Part shown: piece by piece, positions 9,334 to 18,250 of the stretch | How positions within the stretch are numbered: the stretch's first letter is position 1 | Layout: each line of letters begins with the position of its first letter | Assembly (NCBI GenBank): GCA_018262975.1 | Contig: JADFDG010000019.1 | Span: forward strand, 1 to 64,000 | DNA: 64,000 nucleotides | Direction: 5' to 3' | Source of the DNA: Gammaproteobacteria bacterium | GTDB lineage: Bacteria; Pseudomonadota; Gammaproteobacteria; Pseudomonadales; JADFDG01 | Position numbers and translations under genes: made by a program | The notes under the pieces: generated by a model | The model's input: the letters and a program-made list of their open reading frames with translations, nothing else | Database searches by the model: none | What the model was told of the DNA's origin: nothing

Positions 9334-11583
9334 ATGAAACCCAAGCATTGGCTGTATGCGCTGTATGCCGCCGCGGTATTCGTGCTGGCCGGTTGCGATG
9401 AGCGCGGTGATGAAACCCTGCCGGTAGCGGCCCTGCCGGAGGACTCGCCCGACGCCTTCCTGCAATACCTGAATACGCAGCCGGCACTGGCGGCGGGAGA
9501 CTATGAGGTCGTCGTCGCGACCACGTGGCCCAACAGTTACGGGCAGTACCGGCTGAGCGTCACCATGGCCGATGGGGATACCCGGGAGTTCGCCGGCGGC
9601 TGGGCCGGCTCCGGTGGCCGCAACGCGCACGACATGCGTAATCCGCGCCACACGATTTCCTTGTCCCGCGCCGGCGGGCTCACCGTCGCGCTGGAAGCCA
9701 GCACCAGTGGTTACCTGTACCTGGTGCGCAATGGCCAGGTCATTGCCCAGGATGGCAGCAGTGGTCCCGGCGGCACGCCGCTGATCGACCTGCCCGTCAG
9801 TGCGATCAGTTCTGCGGCGTACGGAGCCGCGTACTACGCGGCCGTCGACCCGGATGGCGAGCGGGCCACCGTCGAGGATTTCAAGCGACGCAACTGCTTT
9901 GTCGCCGGCCACCCCGACTGCGCAGTGGAGACCGTGGGCTACCAGGCGCACGTGGTGTTCCGCGACAGCAAGGACCTGGGCTACGGTCGCAACATGTACG
10001 CGCGCCGCAATTCGCGCGGCACCGTTGACACCGCCGACGACAGTTTTGCCTTCTTCGTGGACAACTACGTGGTCCGCCTGCAGCCGGGCAGCAGCACCAA
10101 CTACGGTCCCATGAACGTCGAGCCGGCCGTGCGCGAGGACCGGGACTATCACCGCGGTACCAACGCCATCGAGTTCACGCCGATCGACCCGGACGATCCG
10201 GCCTCGGAACGCATCACCCGTTTCTTCACCTACAGTCCTGCCGGTGAACGCATTACCTCCGCCGACCTGGACGGGCGCGGCGTCAAGCACATGCCCGGCA
10301 TGTGCTTTGCCTGCCACGGCGGCCGGCTGCTGCCGCTGGAACCCGACGGCAGTTTCCCGCTGCAGGCGCTGCGCTCCGCCAAGTACAACCTGCTCGAACT
10401 CGACACCTTCGACTACTCCGCCGAGGCGGGCTTCAGTCGCGCCGAACAGGAAGCGGACTTCCGCCTGATGAACCGCTTCGTCTACGAGTCGTGGCAACAA
10501 ACCGGGGCGCGCGACGACAGCGAGCCGGGCAAGTGGCATGCCGATTTTGCGCTGGAGATCGCCGCCGGCCATTACGGCGGTGCCGCGTTCCCCGCGGCAA
10601 CCTACCAGGACGATTTCGTCCCCGCCGGCTGGCAGGCGGCGCCCGGCCGGCCGGAAGGCATCGAGCAGTTGTACCTGCGCGTGGTTGCGCCGCACTGCGT
10701 TGCCTGCCATTCCCAGCAGGGCACGCGTGCCGGGCAGATCGCCTCGACTTACGGCAATGCGATCAACTTCAGCAGCTGGGAGAAGTTCATCAGCTACCGC
10801 GAGGTCATCATCGACTACGTGTACCGGCGCGGGGTCATGCCGCTGGCGCTGCGCAACTACGAGGCGTTCTGGCGCGACCCGCAGGACAAGCCGGCGTTGC
10901 TGGCATCCTTCCTGTCGGAGCCCGCCCTGTTCGATGCCGCGGGCAGGGTGCTCGTCCCGGGGCTGCCCGTGGCCCGACCGGGCGCCGACCGGGTCGCTCC
11001 CTCGCCGGTACGCCTCGATGGCACGGCCAGCGGCTTCGCGCAGGTTTACGACTGGGACATTGTCCATGCGCCGCTCGGCGCAACGGTGTCGCTGGATGAC
11101 GACCGCTCGGCCCGGCCCTTGCTCACTGCCGACATGGACGGCGACTACCTGTTGTCCCTGCGGGTGGCCAACAGCCAGGGCGTGAGTGCAGCCGTCGAGA
11201 TGACGGTCACCATCGACAGCGGCATGGCCGACCCGGCGACACTCACTTTCGAAAACGACATCCAGCCGTTGCTGGAGAACCCGCTGTCGGCCGACGCCTG
11301 CACGCTGTGCCACGTGGCGTCATCGCCATACCCGGGTATCCCGGTGTCGTATGACCCGGCCGACAACCCGCGCGTCTACCGTGACGTGCTGGCGCGCATC
11401 AACCTGGCCGAGCCGGAAAACAGTGCGCTGCTGGTCAAGCCGACCGGCTTGCGCCATGGCGGCGGCATCCAGATGGACCTGTCGAGCGTGGAAGGCCGCG
11501 ATGCCTACAACACCATCCTGGCGTGGATCCGTGCCGGCGCGCCGTGCAGCGACCAGCGGCCGCTGCCGGCGAGTTGCCAGTAA
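9334..11583 (+). CDS. Three-heme-motif c-type lipoprotein
   Basis: A 749-residue protein starting MKPKHWLYALYAAA with lipobox LAGC (Cys21), hence a predicted lipoprotein. Three cytochrome c motifs are visible: CFACH at residue 324, CVACH at 455 and CTLCH at 656. The start used is four bases after the previous stop; an in-frame start 60 bases upstream would bury the signal peptide. Residues about 560-630 look like an Ig-like domain (SPVRLDGTASG to VTIDSG), and residues after 640 resemble the cytochrome c segment found in many hypothetical proteins that bind one heme near the C-terminus (FENDIQPLLENP). Substrate unknown. No catalytic domain is recognised, so electron transfer or heme-dependent sensing is all that can be inferred. 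Confidence 0.8.
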   Translation: MKPKHWLYALYAAAVFVLAGCDERGDETLPVAALPEDSPDAFLQYLNTQPALAAGDYEVVVATTWPNSYGQYRLSVTMADGDTREFAGGWAGSGGRNAHDMRNPRHTISLSRAGGLTVALEASTSGYLYLVRNGQVIAQDGSSGPGGTPLIDLPVSAISSAAYGAAYYAAVDPDGERATVEDFKRRNCFVAGHPDCAVETVGYQAHVVFRDSKDLGYGRNMYARRNSRGTVDTADDSFAFFVDNYVVRLQPGSSTNYGPMNVEPAVREDRDYHRGTNAIEFTPIDPDDPASERITRFFTYSPAGERITSADLDGRGVKHMPGMCFACHGGRLLPLEPDGSFPLQALRSAKYNLLELDTFDYSAEAGFSRAEQEADFRLMNRFVYESWQQTGARDDSEPGKWHADFALEIAAGHYGGAAFPAATYQDDFVPAGWQAAPGRPEGIEQLYLRVVAPHCVACHSQQGTRAGQIASTYGNAINFSSWEKFISYREVIIDYVYRRGVMPLALRNYEAFWRDPQDKPALLASFLSEPALFDAAGRVLVPGLPVARPGADRVAPSPVRLDGTASGFAQVYDWDIVHAPLGATVSLDDDRSARPLLTADMDGDYLLSLRVANSQGVSAAVEMTVTIDSGMADPATLTFENDIQPLLENPLSADACTLCHVASSPYPGIPVSYDPADNPRVYRDVLARINLAEPENSALLVKPTGLRHGGGIQMDLSSVEGRDAYNTILAWIRAGAPCSDQRPLPASCQ

Positions 11584-11603
11584 GGTCGGGGGAGGGCGGG
11601 GGC

Positions 11604-12332
11604 TCAGTAGCCGCGGCGCGGCGTGCTGTAGCCCTTCACCGAGGAGAACGGCGGGGTGCGGCCGACGATGGCCTCCACCAGCATGAGTTCCTCGTCGGTG
11701 TGGTTCTTCATGGGGGCGGGGGTGATCAGCTTGCCGCCATCCGGGTTCGCCAGCACGTAGCGCGGTGCGTCGTGGTGCACCGAGCGGATGTTCTCGAACT
11801 CTTCGGGATTCTCGTTGGCGTTGATGTCGACGACGCCGTAACAGGTGCACACGTAGCTGGCATCCGGCATGGCTTCCGCGTACACGCCGGTGCCGCGGAT
11901 GCCGATGGTGGCGGTGGTGGTGCTCAGCGTGTAGTTCTTGCCGGTCTTTGGACGCTGGCCGAACACGGACAGCAGGGCGCCGCTGACCAGGCGCAGGCCC
12001 TCGGCAAAGGTGTCGCTGGACGAGGCCAGCTGGATACGGCTGTTCTCGCGCAGGATGTGGGCATCCTGGCCGACGCGGAAGATCACCAGGCTGTTGCTGC
12101 CGGTTTCCACCGTCGAGCGGGTGCCGATGCGCGTGTTGCGGTCGGCCTGCTTGCCGTCGACACGCACCGTGCCGCGCACGTCGTAGATGGAGCGACCGGC
12201 CGGCAGCTCCTTCGGTACCTGGCCGCCGAGGGCATGTACAAGCGGGGCGAGCAGGCTGCCGCCGGCCAGGACGAATCCCGAGGCCAGGCTGCGTTGCAGG
12301 AAACGGCGGCGTTCTTCATCGAACTCGAACAT
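11604..12332 (-). CDS. FecR-domain protein with Tat-type signal
   Basis: A 242-residue protein. The start EERRRFLQRSLASG followed by a hydrophobic stretch is a twin-arginine export signal. The body (residues about 50-170) is a FecR domain, seen in VRVDGKQADRNTRIGTRSTVETGSNSLVIF and in TATIGIRGTGVYAEA. Such domains occur in sensors and in many secreted proteins of unknown role. Two cysteines in VCTCYG are unusual for the domain. It faces the envelope operon with only 20 bases between stops. No sigma factor or TonB receptor is adjacent, so a classical FecIR role is not supported. Confidence 0.8.
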   Translation of the reverse strand: MFEFDEERRRFLQRSLASGFVLAGGSLLAPLVHALGGQVPKELPAGRSIYDVRGTVRVDGKQADRNTRIGTRSTVETGSNSLVIFRVGQDAHILRENSRIQLASSSDTFAEGLRLVSGALLSVFGQRPKTGKNYTLSTTTATIGIRGTGVYAEAMPDASYVCTCYGVVDINANENPEEFENIRSVHHDAPRYVLANPDGGKLITPAPMKNHTDEELMLVEAIVGRTPPFSSVKGYSTPRRGY

Positions 12333-12593
12333 GTGGAAGTCCCTTTCGCGAACGGGTTTCAGTGCAGTTATAGCACAGCGGGGCCGGCTTGCCCGGTGCT
12401 CCCGTCGCGGGTGACCCGGCAGTCAGGCTGGCCGGTCGATTTTCCCGACCGGTCAAAGGCTTGCATGCGACCGCACGGTCATGAAGGCCGGGCGGATTTC
12501 CGGTAGGATTGCCGCCTCTGCCATGCCCCTGCGCCCGCAGTTTGTCCAGCCGGTGCAGCACCGTCCAACCTGACAAGAGGCCTTCCGGATCCC

Positions 12594-14795
12594 ATGAGCC
12601 AGCGCATCACGATCGGCAATCTCTCCATCGCCCGCGAAATCCACGACCTGGTGGTGAACGAAGCCGCCCCGGGCACCGGCGTGGCGCCGGCGGCGTTCTG
12701 GACCGCGCTGGAGCAGATCCTCGCCGACCTCGCGCCGAAGAACCGTGCGCTGCTGCGCAAGCGCGATGCCATCCAGGCGCAGATCGACGACTGGCACAAG
12801 GCCCGTCGCGGCCAGCCGCACGATGCCGCCGCCTACAAGAAATTCCTCACCGATATCGGTTACCTGGTGCCGGAAGGCCCGGACTTCACCGTCAGCACCA
12901 CCAACATCGACGACGAGATCGCCCACATCGCCGGCCCGCAGCTGGTGGTGCCGGTCAAGAACGCGCGCTACGCGCTGAACGCCGCCAACGCGCGCTGGGG
13001 TTCGCTCTACGACGCGCTGTACGGCACCGACGTGATCGACGAGGCCGACGGCTGCGAGAAGGGCAAGGGCTACAACCCGAAGCGCGGCGCGAAGGTCATC
13101 GCCTGGGCCAAGGCCTTCCTCGACGAGCACGTGGCGCTGGCCGAGGGCTCGCACGTTGACGCGGTGAAATACGCCGTCGAGGGTGGCCATCTCGTGGTTA
13201 CCCTGAAAAACGGCAAGACCGTCGGTCTCAAGCACCCGGGCGAGTTCCAGGGCTACACCGGCGACGCCGCGAAGCCGTCGGGCGTGCTGGTCAAGCAGCA
13301 CGGCCTGCACATCGAGATCCAGATCGATGCGAACCACCCGATCGGCAAGGACGATCCGGCCAACGTCAAGGACGTGTGCCTGGAGTCCGCCATCACCGCC
13401 ATCCAGGACTGCGAGGATTCCGTCGCCGCCGTGGATGCCGAGGACAAGGCCGAGGTCTACCGCAACTGGCTGGGCCTGATGAAGGGCACGCTGGTCGAGA
13501 CCTTCGACAAAGGTGGCAAGCAGATGACCCGCCGCATGAACCCGGACCGCGAGTTCACCGCGCCGGACGGCAAGGGCAAGGTCGTGCTGCACGGCCGCGC
13601 GCTGCTGCTGGTGCGCAACGTCGGTCACCTGATGACCAACCCGGCGATCCTCTTCAAGGGCGAGGAAGTGCCGGAAGGCATCATGGACGCCATGGTCACC
13701 GTGCTGTGCGCGATGCATGACCTCAAGCGCACCGGCACGCTGAGCAACTCGCGCACCGGTTCGGTCAACATCGTGAAGCCGAAGATGCACGGCCCGGAGG
13801 AAGTCGCCTTCGCCTGCGAGATCTTCACCCGTGTCGAGGACGCCCTCGGCCTGCCGCGCAACACCCTGAAGATCGGCATCATGGACGAGGAGCGCCGCAC
13901 CACGGTCAACCTCAAGGAATGCATCCGCGCCGCGAAAGAGCGCGTGATCTTCATCAACACCGGCTTCCTGGACCGCACCGGCGACGAGATCCACACGTCG
14001 ATGGAGGCGGGCCCGATCGTCCGCAAGAACGACGTCAAGAAAGAGAAGTGGATCTCCGCCTACGAGAACTGGAACGTCGACATCGGCCTGGCCTGCGGCC
14101 TGCAGGGCAAGGCGCAGATCGGCAAGGGCATGTGGGCGATGCCGGACCTGATGAAGGGCATGGTCGAGCAGAAGATCGCGCACCCGATGGCCGGCGCCAA
14201 CACCGCCTGGGTGCCGTCGCCGACCGCCGCCACGCTGCACGTCACGCACTACCACAAGGTCAACGTGAAGGCGCGCCAGGAAGAGCTGAAGTCGCGCGCC
14301 CGCGCGTCGCTCGATGACATCCTGACCCCGCCGCTGCTCACCGGCACCAAGCCGTCGGCGCAGGAAGTGGTCGAGGAACTGGACAACAACTGCCAGGGCA
14401 TCCTCGGCTACGTGGTGCGCTGGATCGACCAGGGCGTCGGCTGCTCGAAGGTGCCGGACATCAACGACATCGGCCTGATGGAAGACCGCGCCACGCTGCG
14501 CATCTCCAGCCAGCACGTCGCCAACTGGCTGTACCACGGCCTGTGCACGGAAGAGCAGGTGATGGACGCGATGAAGCGCATGGCCGTGAAGGTCGATGCG
14601 CAGAACGCCTCGGACCCGCTGTACCGTCCGATGGCGCCGCTGTTCGCGGATTCGGTCGCCTTCAATGCCGCCTGCGAGCTGGTGTTCCAGGGCCGCATCC
14701 AGCCCAACGGCTACACCGAGCCGGTGCTGCACCGTCGTCGCCGCGAGGCGAAGGCGCTGTTCGGCTCGCAGGTCGGCAAGGGCTGCGCCGGCTGA
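12594..14795 (+). CDS. glcB: Malate synthase G
   Basis: Condenses glyoxylate with acetyl-CoA to malate, the second step of the glyoxylate shunt. The product has 733 residues, the usual length of the monomeric G form (about 720-730). The N-terminus [20 protein letters not shown] and blocks such as [39 protein letters not shown] and the C-terminal domain are all characteristic. The upstream 260 bp (12333-12593) separates it from the FecR gene and should hold its promoter; no clear motif was identified. The gene stands alone and is followed 12 bp later by a palindromic repeat. Confidence 0.97.
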   Translation: MSQRITIGNLSIAREIHDLVVNEAAPGTGVAPAAFWTALEQILADLAPKNRALLRKRDAIQAQIDDWHKARRGQPHDAAAYKKFLTDIGYLVPEGPDFTVSTTNIDDEIAHIAGPQLVVPVKNARYALNAANARWGSLYDALYGTDVIDEADGCEKGKGYNPKRGAKVIAWAKAFLDEHVALAEGSHVDAVKYAVEGGHLVVTLKNGKTVGLKHPGEFQGYTGDAAKPSGVLVKQHGLHIEIQIDANHPIGKDDPANVKDVCLESAITAIQDCEDSVAAVDAEDKAEVYRNWLGLMKGTLVETFDKGGKQMTRRMNPDREFTAPDGKGKVVLHGRALLLVRNVGHLMTNPAILFKGEEVPEGIMDAMVTVLCAMHDLKRTGTLSNSRTGSVNIVKPKMHGPEEVAFACEIFTRVEDALGLPRNTLKIGIMDEERRTTVNLKECIRAAKERVIFINTGFLDRTGDEIHTSMEAGPIVRKNDVKKEKWISAYENWNVDIGLACGLQGKAQIGKGMWAMPDLMKGMVEQKIAHPMAGANTAWVPSPTAATLHVTHYHKVNVKARQEELKSRARASLDDILTPPLLTGTKPSAQEVVEELDNNCQGILGYVVRWIDQGVGCSKVPDINDIGLMEDRATLRISSQHVANWLYHGLCTEEQVMDAMKRMAVKVDAQNASDPLYRPMAPLFADSVAFNAACELVFQGRIQPNGYTEPVLHRRRREAKALFGSQVGKGCAG

Positions 14796-14807
14796 TTGCA
14801 CGCTCCC

Positions 14808-14880
14808 CTGTAGCGAGGGGGCCATGCCCCCGATTGCTCTTTTCAACCGGACAATCGGGGGCGTGGCCCCCTCTCTACAG
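14808..14880. repeat. Palindromic intergenic repeat, copy 1 (full)
   Basis: The left arm CTGTAGCGAGGGGGCCATGC and its near-inverse in the right arm (ending CCCCCTCTCTACAG) enclose an 18-bp core. Each arm is itself a small palindrome (GGGGGCCATGCCCCC). One of seven related sites in the window. It lies between glcB and the SCP2-like gene and can form a long hairpin, so it may also act as a transcript end. Confidence 0.85.
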
Positions 14881-14914
14881 TCAGTTACCAATAACAACAA
14901 ACCGCGGAGCCCCC

Positions 14915-15451
14915 ATGGCAGAACCGCTTGCTGCTCCCACCGGCGGTCCAGCCGCGCAGAAGGCCTACGTCGCGCTCATGATGGGCGTCATCGGCCGCGG
15001 GCTGGTCTCGCTCAGCCGGGTCGATGACGAGGTGCGCCGCGAGCTCGCGGCGTTTCCCGCCGGTTACACCATCTGCATGAAGGTGATGCACGGCGGCCCG
15101 TCGTTCGCCGTGGAAGTGCAGGGCGACGGCACGCTGCGCCTGCTCAAGGATTTCACCGGCCGCGCCACGCTCAACGCCGTGTTCAAGCACGTCACCCACG
15201 CCTTCCTGGTGTTCTCCTTCCAGGAGGGCACGGCGCGCGCGTTCGCCAATGACCGGCTTTACGTCGATGGCAACATCTCGCACGCCATCCGCCTGGTCCG
15301 CTGCCTGAACCGCATGGAAACCATCATCCTGCCGAAGTTCGTCGCCGAGCGTGCCATCAAGCGTTACCCGCACATCCGGCTCGGTGACAAGCTGTCGCTG
15401 GCCACCCGCACTTACGGCCAACTGGTCGCCAACCTCATCAAGGGAGCCTGA
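14915..15451 (+). CDS. Small SCP2-like protein next to an alcohol dehydrogenase
   Basis: A 178-residue soluble protein without signal peptide or transmembrane segment. The body (FAVEVQGDGTLRLLKDFTG and the following hydrophobic stretch) resembles the sterol-carrier/SCP2-like lipid-binding fold. This is weak recognition only. The start is the ATG at 14915, with GGAG eight bases upstream; a longer frame runs back into glcB and is not supported. The stop precedes the GTG start of the iron-dependent dehydrogenase by two bases, so the pair is translationally linked. The natural guess is that it binds or presents a hydrophobic alcohol or aldehyde to the enzyme. Confidence 0.6.
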   Translation: MAEPLAAPTGGPAAQKAYVALMMGVIGRGLVSLSRVDDEVRRELAAFPAGYTICMKVMHGGPSFAVEVQGDGTLRLLKDFTGRATLNAVFKHVTHAFLVFSFQEGTARAFANDRLYVDGNISHAIRLVRCLNRMETIILPKFVAERAIKRYPHIRLGDKLSLATRTYGQLVANLIKGA

Positions 15452-15453
15452 CC

Positions 15454-16656
15454 GTGAAACAGCCCGCGCCCGGCAAGTCCTTCTACGAATTCTATTGCCC
15501 GGTGAAGATCATCGCCGGCTTCTCCGCGCTGGAGCACGTGCCTTTCGAGCTGGGCATGCTGCAGGCGCGGCGCCCGATGGTGATCACCGACAAGGGCGTG
15601 ATCGCCGCCGGCCTGATGAAGCACGTCGAGAACGCGCTGGCCGGCACCGACCTCACGCTGGCCGCGGTGTTCGACGACGTGCCGCCGGATTCCAGCCTGG
15701 AGACGGTGCGCGAGGCCGCGTGCCTGTACCGCGCCAACCAGTGCGACGCCATTCTCGCGGTCGGCGGCGGCTCGGTGATCGACACCTCCAAGGGTGTGAA
15801 CATCCTCGTGTCCGAGGGCGGCGACGACCTCGAGAAGTTCTCTGGCGCGCACCACCTCAAGCGTCCGTTGAAACCGCTGTTCGTGATCCCGACCACCGCC
15901 GGCACCGGTTCCGAGGCGACCATGGTCGCGGTGATCTCCGACAAGCAGAAGGGCGTGAAGATCCCGTTCACCTCCTACTTCCTGATGCCCAATGCCGCGG
16001 TGCTCGACCCGCGCATGACCATGACCATGCCGCCGCACATCACGGCGATGACGGCCATGGATGCGATGACGCACGCCATCGAGTCGTACACCGGCATGGC
16101 GCAGAACCCGTTGTCCGAGGCGTTTGCCTCGCGCGCCATCCGCAAGATCAGCGAGAACCTGCTGAAGGTGATGGACAACCCTGCCGATGCGGAAGGGCGC
16201 CTGGCACTGGCGCAGGCTTCCACGCTGGCCGGCGTGGCGTTCTCCAACTCGATGGTGGGCCTGGTGCATGCGCTGGGGCACTCGCTGGGTGCGCTGTGCC
16301 ACCTGCCGCACGGCCTGTGCATGAGCCTGTTCATGCCGTACGTGATGGACTACAACAAGGACGTCAACGCGGAGAAGGTTGCCGAGTTGCTGCTGCCGCT
16401 GTGCGGGCCGGAGGTCTACGCCGCCACGCCGAAAGAGCAGCGCGCGGACAAGGCCATTGCCCACATCCGCTGGCTGCGCGACGAGTTGCATGCGCGCTGC
16501 AAGCTGCCGCGCACGCTGCTGGAGACCGGCAAGGTGAGCGAGGAGCAGTTGCCGGCGATCGCCGAGATGGCGCTCAACGACGGACCGATCATCTTCAACC
16601 CGAAGGAAGCCGATCTCGAGGACCTGCTGCACGTCCTGCGCGCCGCCTGGCAATAA
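15454..16656 (+). CDS. Iron-containing (type III) alcohol dehydrogenase
   Basis: A 400-residue NAD(P)-dependent dehydrogenase of the iron-ADH family. The nucleotide-binding GGGSVIDTSKG (residues about 104-114), the PTTAGTGSEAT motif and the metal ligands in MDAMTHAIES, HALGHSLG and HGLCMSLF are all visible. The start codon is GTG, chosen because AGGGAG lies eight bases before it and no ATG fits. Substrate cannot be told from sequence; a long-chain or unusual alcohol is possible given the lipid-binding-like partner gene. Both genes sit between two copies of the palindromic repeat. Confidence 0.9.
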   Translation: MKQPAPGKSFYEFYCPVKIIAGFSALEHVPFELGMLQARRPMVITDKGVIAAGLMKHVENALAGTDLTLAAVFDDVPPDSSLETVREAACLYRANQCDAILAVGGGSVIDTSKGVNILVSEGGDDLEKFSGAHHLKRPLKPLFVIPTTAGTGSEATMVAVISDKQKGVKIPFTSYFLMPNAAVLDPRMTMTMPPHITAMTAMDAMTHAIESYTGMAQNPLSEAFASRAIRKISENLLKVMDNPADAEGRLALAQASTLAGVAFSNSMVGLVHALGHSLGALCHLPHGLCMSLFMPYVMDYNKDVNAEKVAELLLPLCGPEVYAATPKEQRADKAIAHIRWLRDELHARCKLPRTLLETGKVSEEQLPAIAEMALNDGPIIFNPKEADLEDLLHVLRAAWQ

Positions 16657-16672
16657 CCCCGAACCTCGTTCC

Positions 16673-16746
16673 TGTAGAGAGGGGGCCATGCCCCCGATCA
16701 GCTGGAGATAGCGGGAAAATATCGGGGGCATGGCCCCCTCTCTACA
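16673..16746. repeat. Palindromic intergenic repeat, copy 2 (full)
   Basis: TGTAGAGAGGGGGCCATGCC and the exact inverse arm ending CCCCCTCTCTACA flank a core of about 22 bp. The right arm overlaps the stop codon of the minus-strand MscS-type channel (16742-16744), so the repeat supplies the end of that reading frame. Also a plausible terminator for the convergent dehydrogenase and channel genes. Confidence 0.9.
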
Positions 16747-18244
16747 TCGAGTCGCGCAGGCCGAAGAAGTGGCGGATGCGCCCGAGCAGTTCGCCACGCT
16801 GGCGGGCGACTTGTTGCGGCGACGCCTGCACCCCTTTCTCCAGCGTTTCCAGCGCTGCCTGCCGCTCGGCCAGCAGGTGGCTGATTTCCTCGGCAATGCC
16901 TGGCCGCGCCAGGATCAGGTCGGCGAACGACTGCTTGTCCAGCCGGTAGCATTCCACGTCGGTGGTGGCGGTGACCGTGGCACGGCGCGGCGCACCGGTC
17001 ATCAGCGCCATTTCCCCGAAGAAGTCGCCGGCGCGCAGCCGGTTCACCTCGCGTTCGCTGCCGTCGGGCAAGTCAATGGTCACGCGTGCGTCGCCACTGG
17101 TCACCAGGTACAGCCAGTGCGCGGTGGCACCCTTGCGGGTGATGACGTCGCCGGCGGCGTAGGGCGCGTAGGTGAGGCGTGCTGCCAGCGTTTCGCGTTC
17201 CTCCGCGGTCAGGCTGCGGAACAGTTCGGCGCGTTGCAGGGCGCCCATGCGCCGATCCATTTCGCGGCGACTGCGAGCTTCCTCGAATTCGGCGTTTTCG
17301 TTGACCGTGCGCAGCCGGTACTGCGGCATGGCCAGCGGTATGCCGGCCCGTCGCAGCGCGGCATACACGTGCGCGCGCACCAGGCTGTCGGTGGGGTCGT
17401 CACGCAGCAGGTCGGTCAGCCAGTAGCGGACCGCGTACTGGCACAAGCCGCCGTCGAAGCCCATCAGGACGCAGTCCGGTTGCGGGTCAAGCGACACGTT
17501 GGGGATGCGGGTGCCGACCAGTTCGCCCTGCACCGCGCTGATCACGCGTGCCGGCGGCACGTCGTTGGGCGCCTCGAAGCGGATCCAGCGGCGCCACTGC
17601 GGTGGACCGTCCTCGCGACGTCCCAGCACCATGAAGCGGTTCTTCATCAGCACGCTGTTGGGCAGGAACACGATCTCGCCGTTGCGGGTACGTATGGCCG
17701 TTGACCGCCAGCGCACCTCGATGACCTTTCCGGACAGGTCATCGACCTTGATCCAGTCGCCCAGTTGCAGTGAATCGTCCAGCTGCAGGGCGATGCCGCC
17801 GAGGATGTTGCCCAGGGTGTCCTGCATCGAGAAGGCGATGATCGCGGTGACCACCGCCGAGGCAGTGACCAGCCCGGTGAATTCCACGCCGGCATAGCGC
17901 AGGCGCACGAACGCCCACGCCACGTAGCCGATCACGACCACGATGTCCTCGGTGATGCGTGGCGGGGTGATGCGCAGGCGCGGGAACAACAGGCGGAACA
18001 GGACCATGCCGAACAGGCGGATCAGGCCGATGCCGATGGCGATCACGCCGGCTTCGTGCAGCACCTGGCTGACGGTCGGCAACTCGGGGGTGACTACCCG
18101 CGTGATCGCCGAGACGGCGGCGCCGAAGGCGGCGATGGCCAGCGTGGAGTAGAGCGTTGGCCGGTCCTGCGGGCGCTGGCGGAACAACAGCAGGGCCGCG
18201 AGCAGCGCGGCGCTGCCGAGCAGCAGGACTTCGGTGGTCTCCAT
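16742..18244 (-). CDS. MscS-type mechanosensitive channel with cyclic-nucleotide-binding domain
   Basis: A 500-residue inner-membrane protein. About four hydrophobic helices fill residues 1-150. They are followed by the MscS pore and beta domain (FSMQDTLGNILGGIALQLDDSLQLGDWIKV, then WRSTAIRTRNGEIVFLPNS). Residues about 340-470 form a CRP/cyclic-nucleotide-binding domain with the phosphate cassette FGEMALMTGAPRRATV, which suggests gating by cAMP or cGMP, as in the bCNG subfamily of MscS channels. It is last in the minus-strand block and follows the PLD-like gene by only six bases. Confidence 0.9.
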   Translation of the reverse strand: METTEVLLLGSAALLAALLLFRQRPQDRPTLYSTLAIAAFGAAVSAITRVVTPELPTVSQVLHEAGVIAIGIGLIRLFGMVLFRLLFPRLRITPPRITEDIVVVIGYVAWAFVRLRYAGVEFTGLVTASAVVTAIIAFSMQDTLGNILGGIALQLDDSLQLGDWIKVDDLSGKVIEVRWRSTAIRTRNGEIVFLPNSVLMKNRFMVLGRREDGPPQWRRWIRFEAPNDVPPARVISAVQGELVGTRIPNVSLDPQPDCVLMGFDGGLCQYAVRYWLTDLLRDDPTDSLVRAHVYAALRRAGIPLAMPQYRLRTVNENAEFEEARSRREMDRRMGALQRAELFRSLTAEERETLAARLTYAPYAAGDVITRKGATAHWLYLVTSGDARVTIDLPDGSEREVNRLRAGDFFGEMALMTGAPRRATVTATTDVECYRLDKQSFADLILARPGIAEEISHLLAERQAALETLEKGVQASPQQVARQRGELLGRIRHFFGLRDSM

Positions 18245-18250
18245 GGCGGC

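Noticed and set aside
9133-11313. 726-codon minus-strand frame over the lipoprotein gene
   Set aside because: Mirror of the plus-strand gene with three CxxCH motifs; no start signal or family.
12453-14900. 815-codon minus-strand frame over malate synthase
   Set aside because: Antisense of glcB. It also covers the repeat at 14808-14880.
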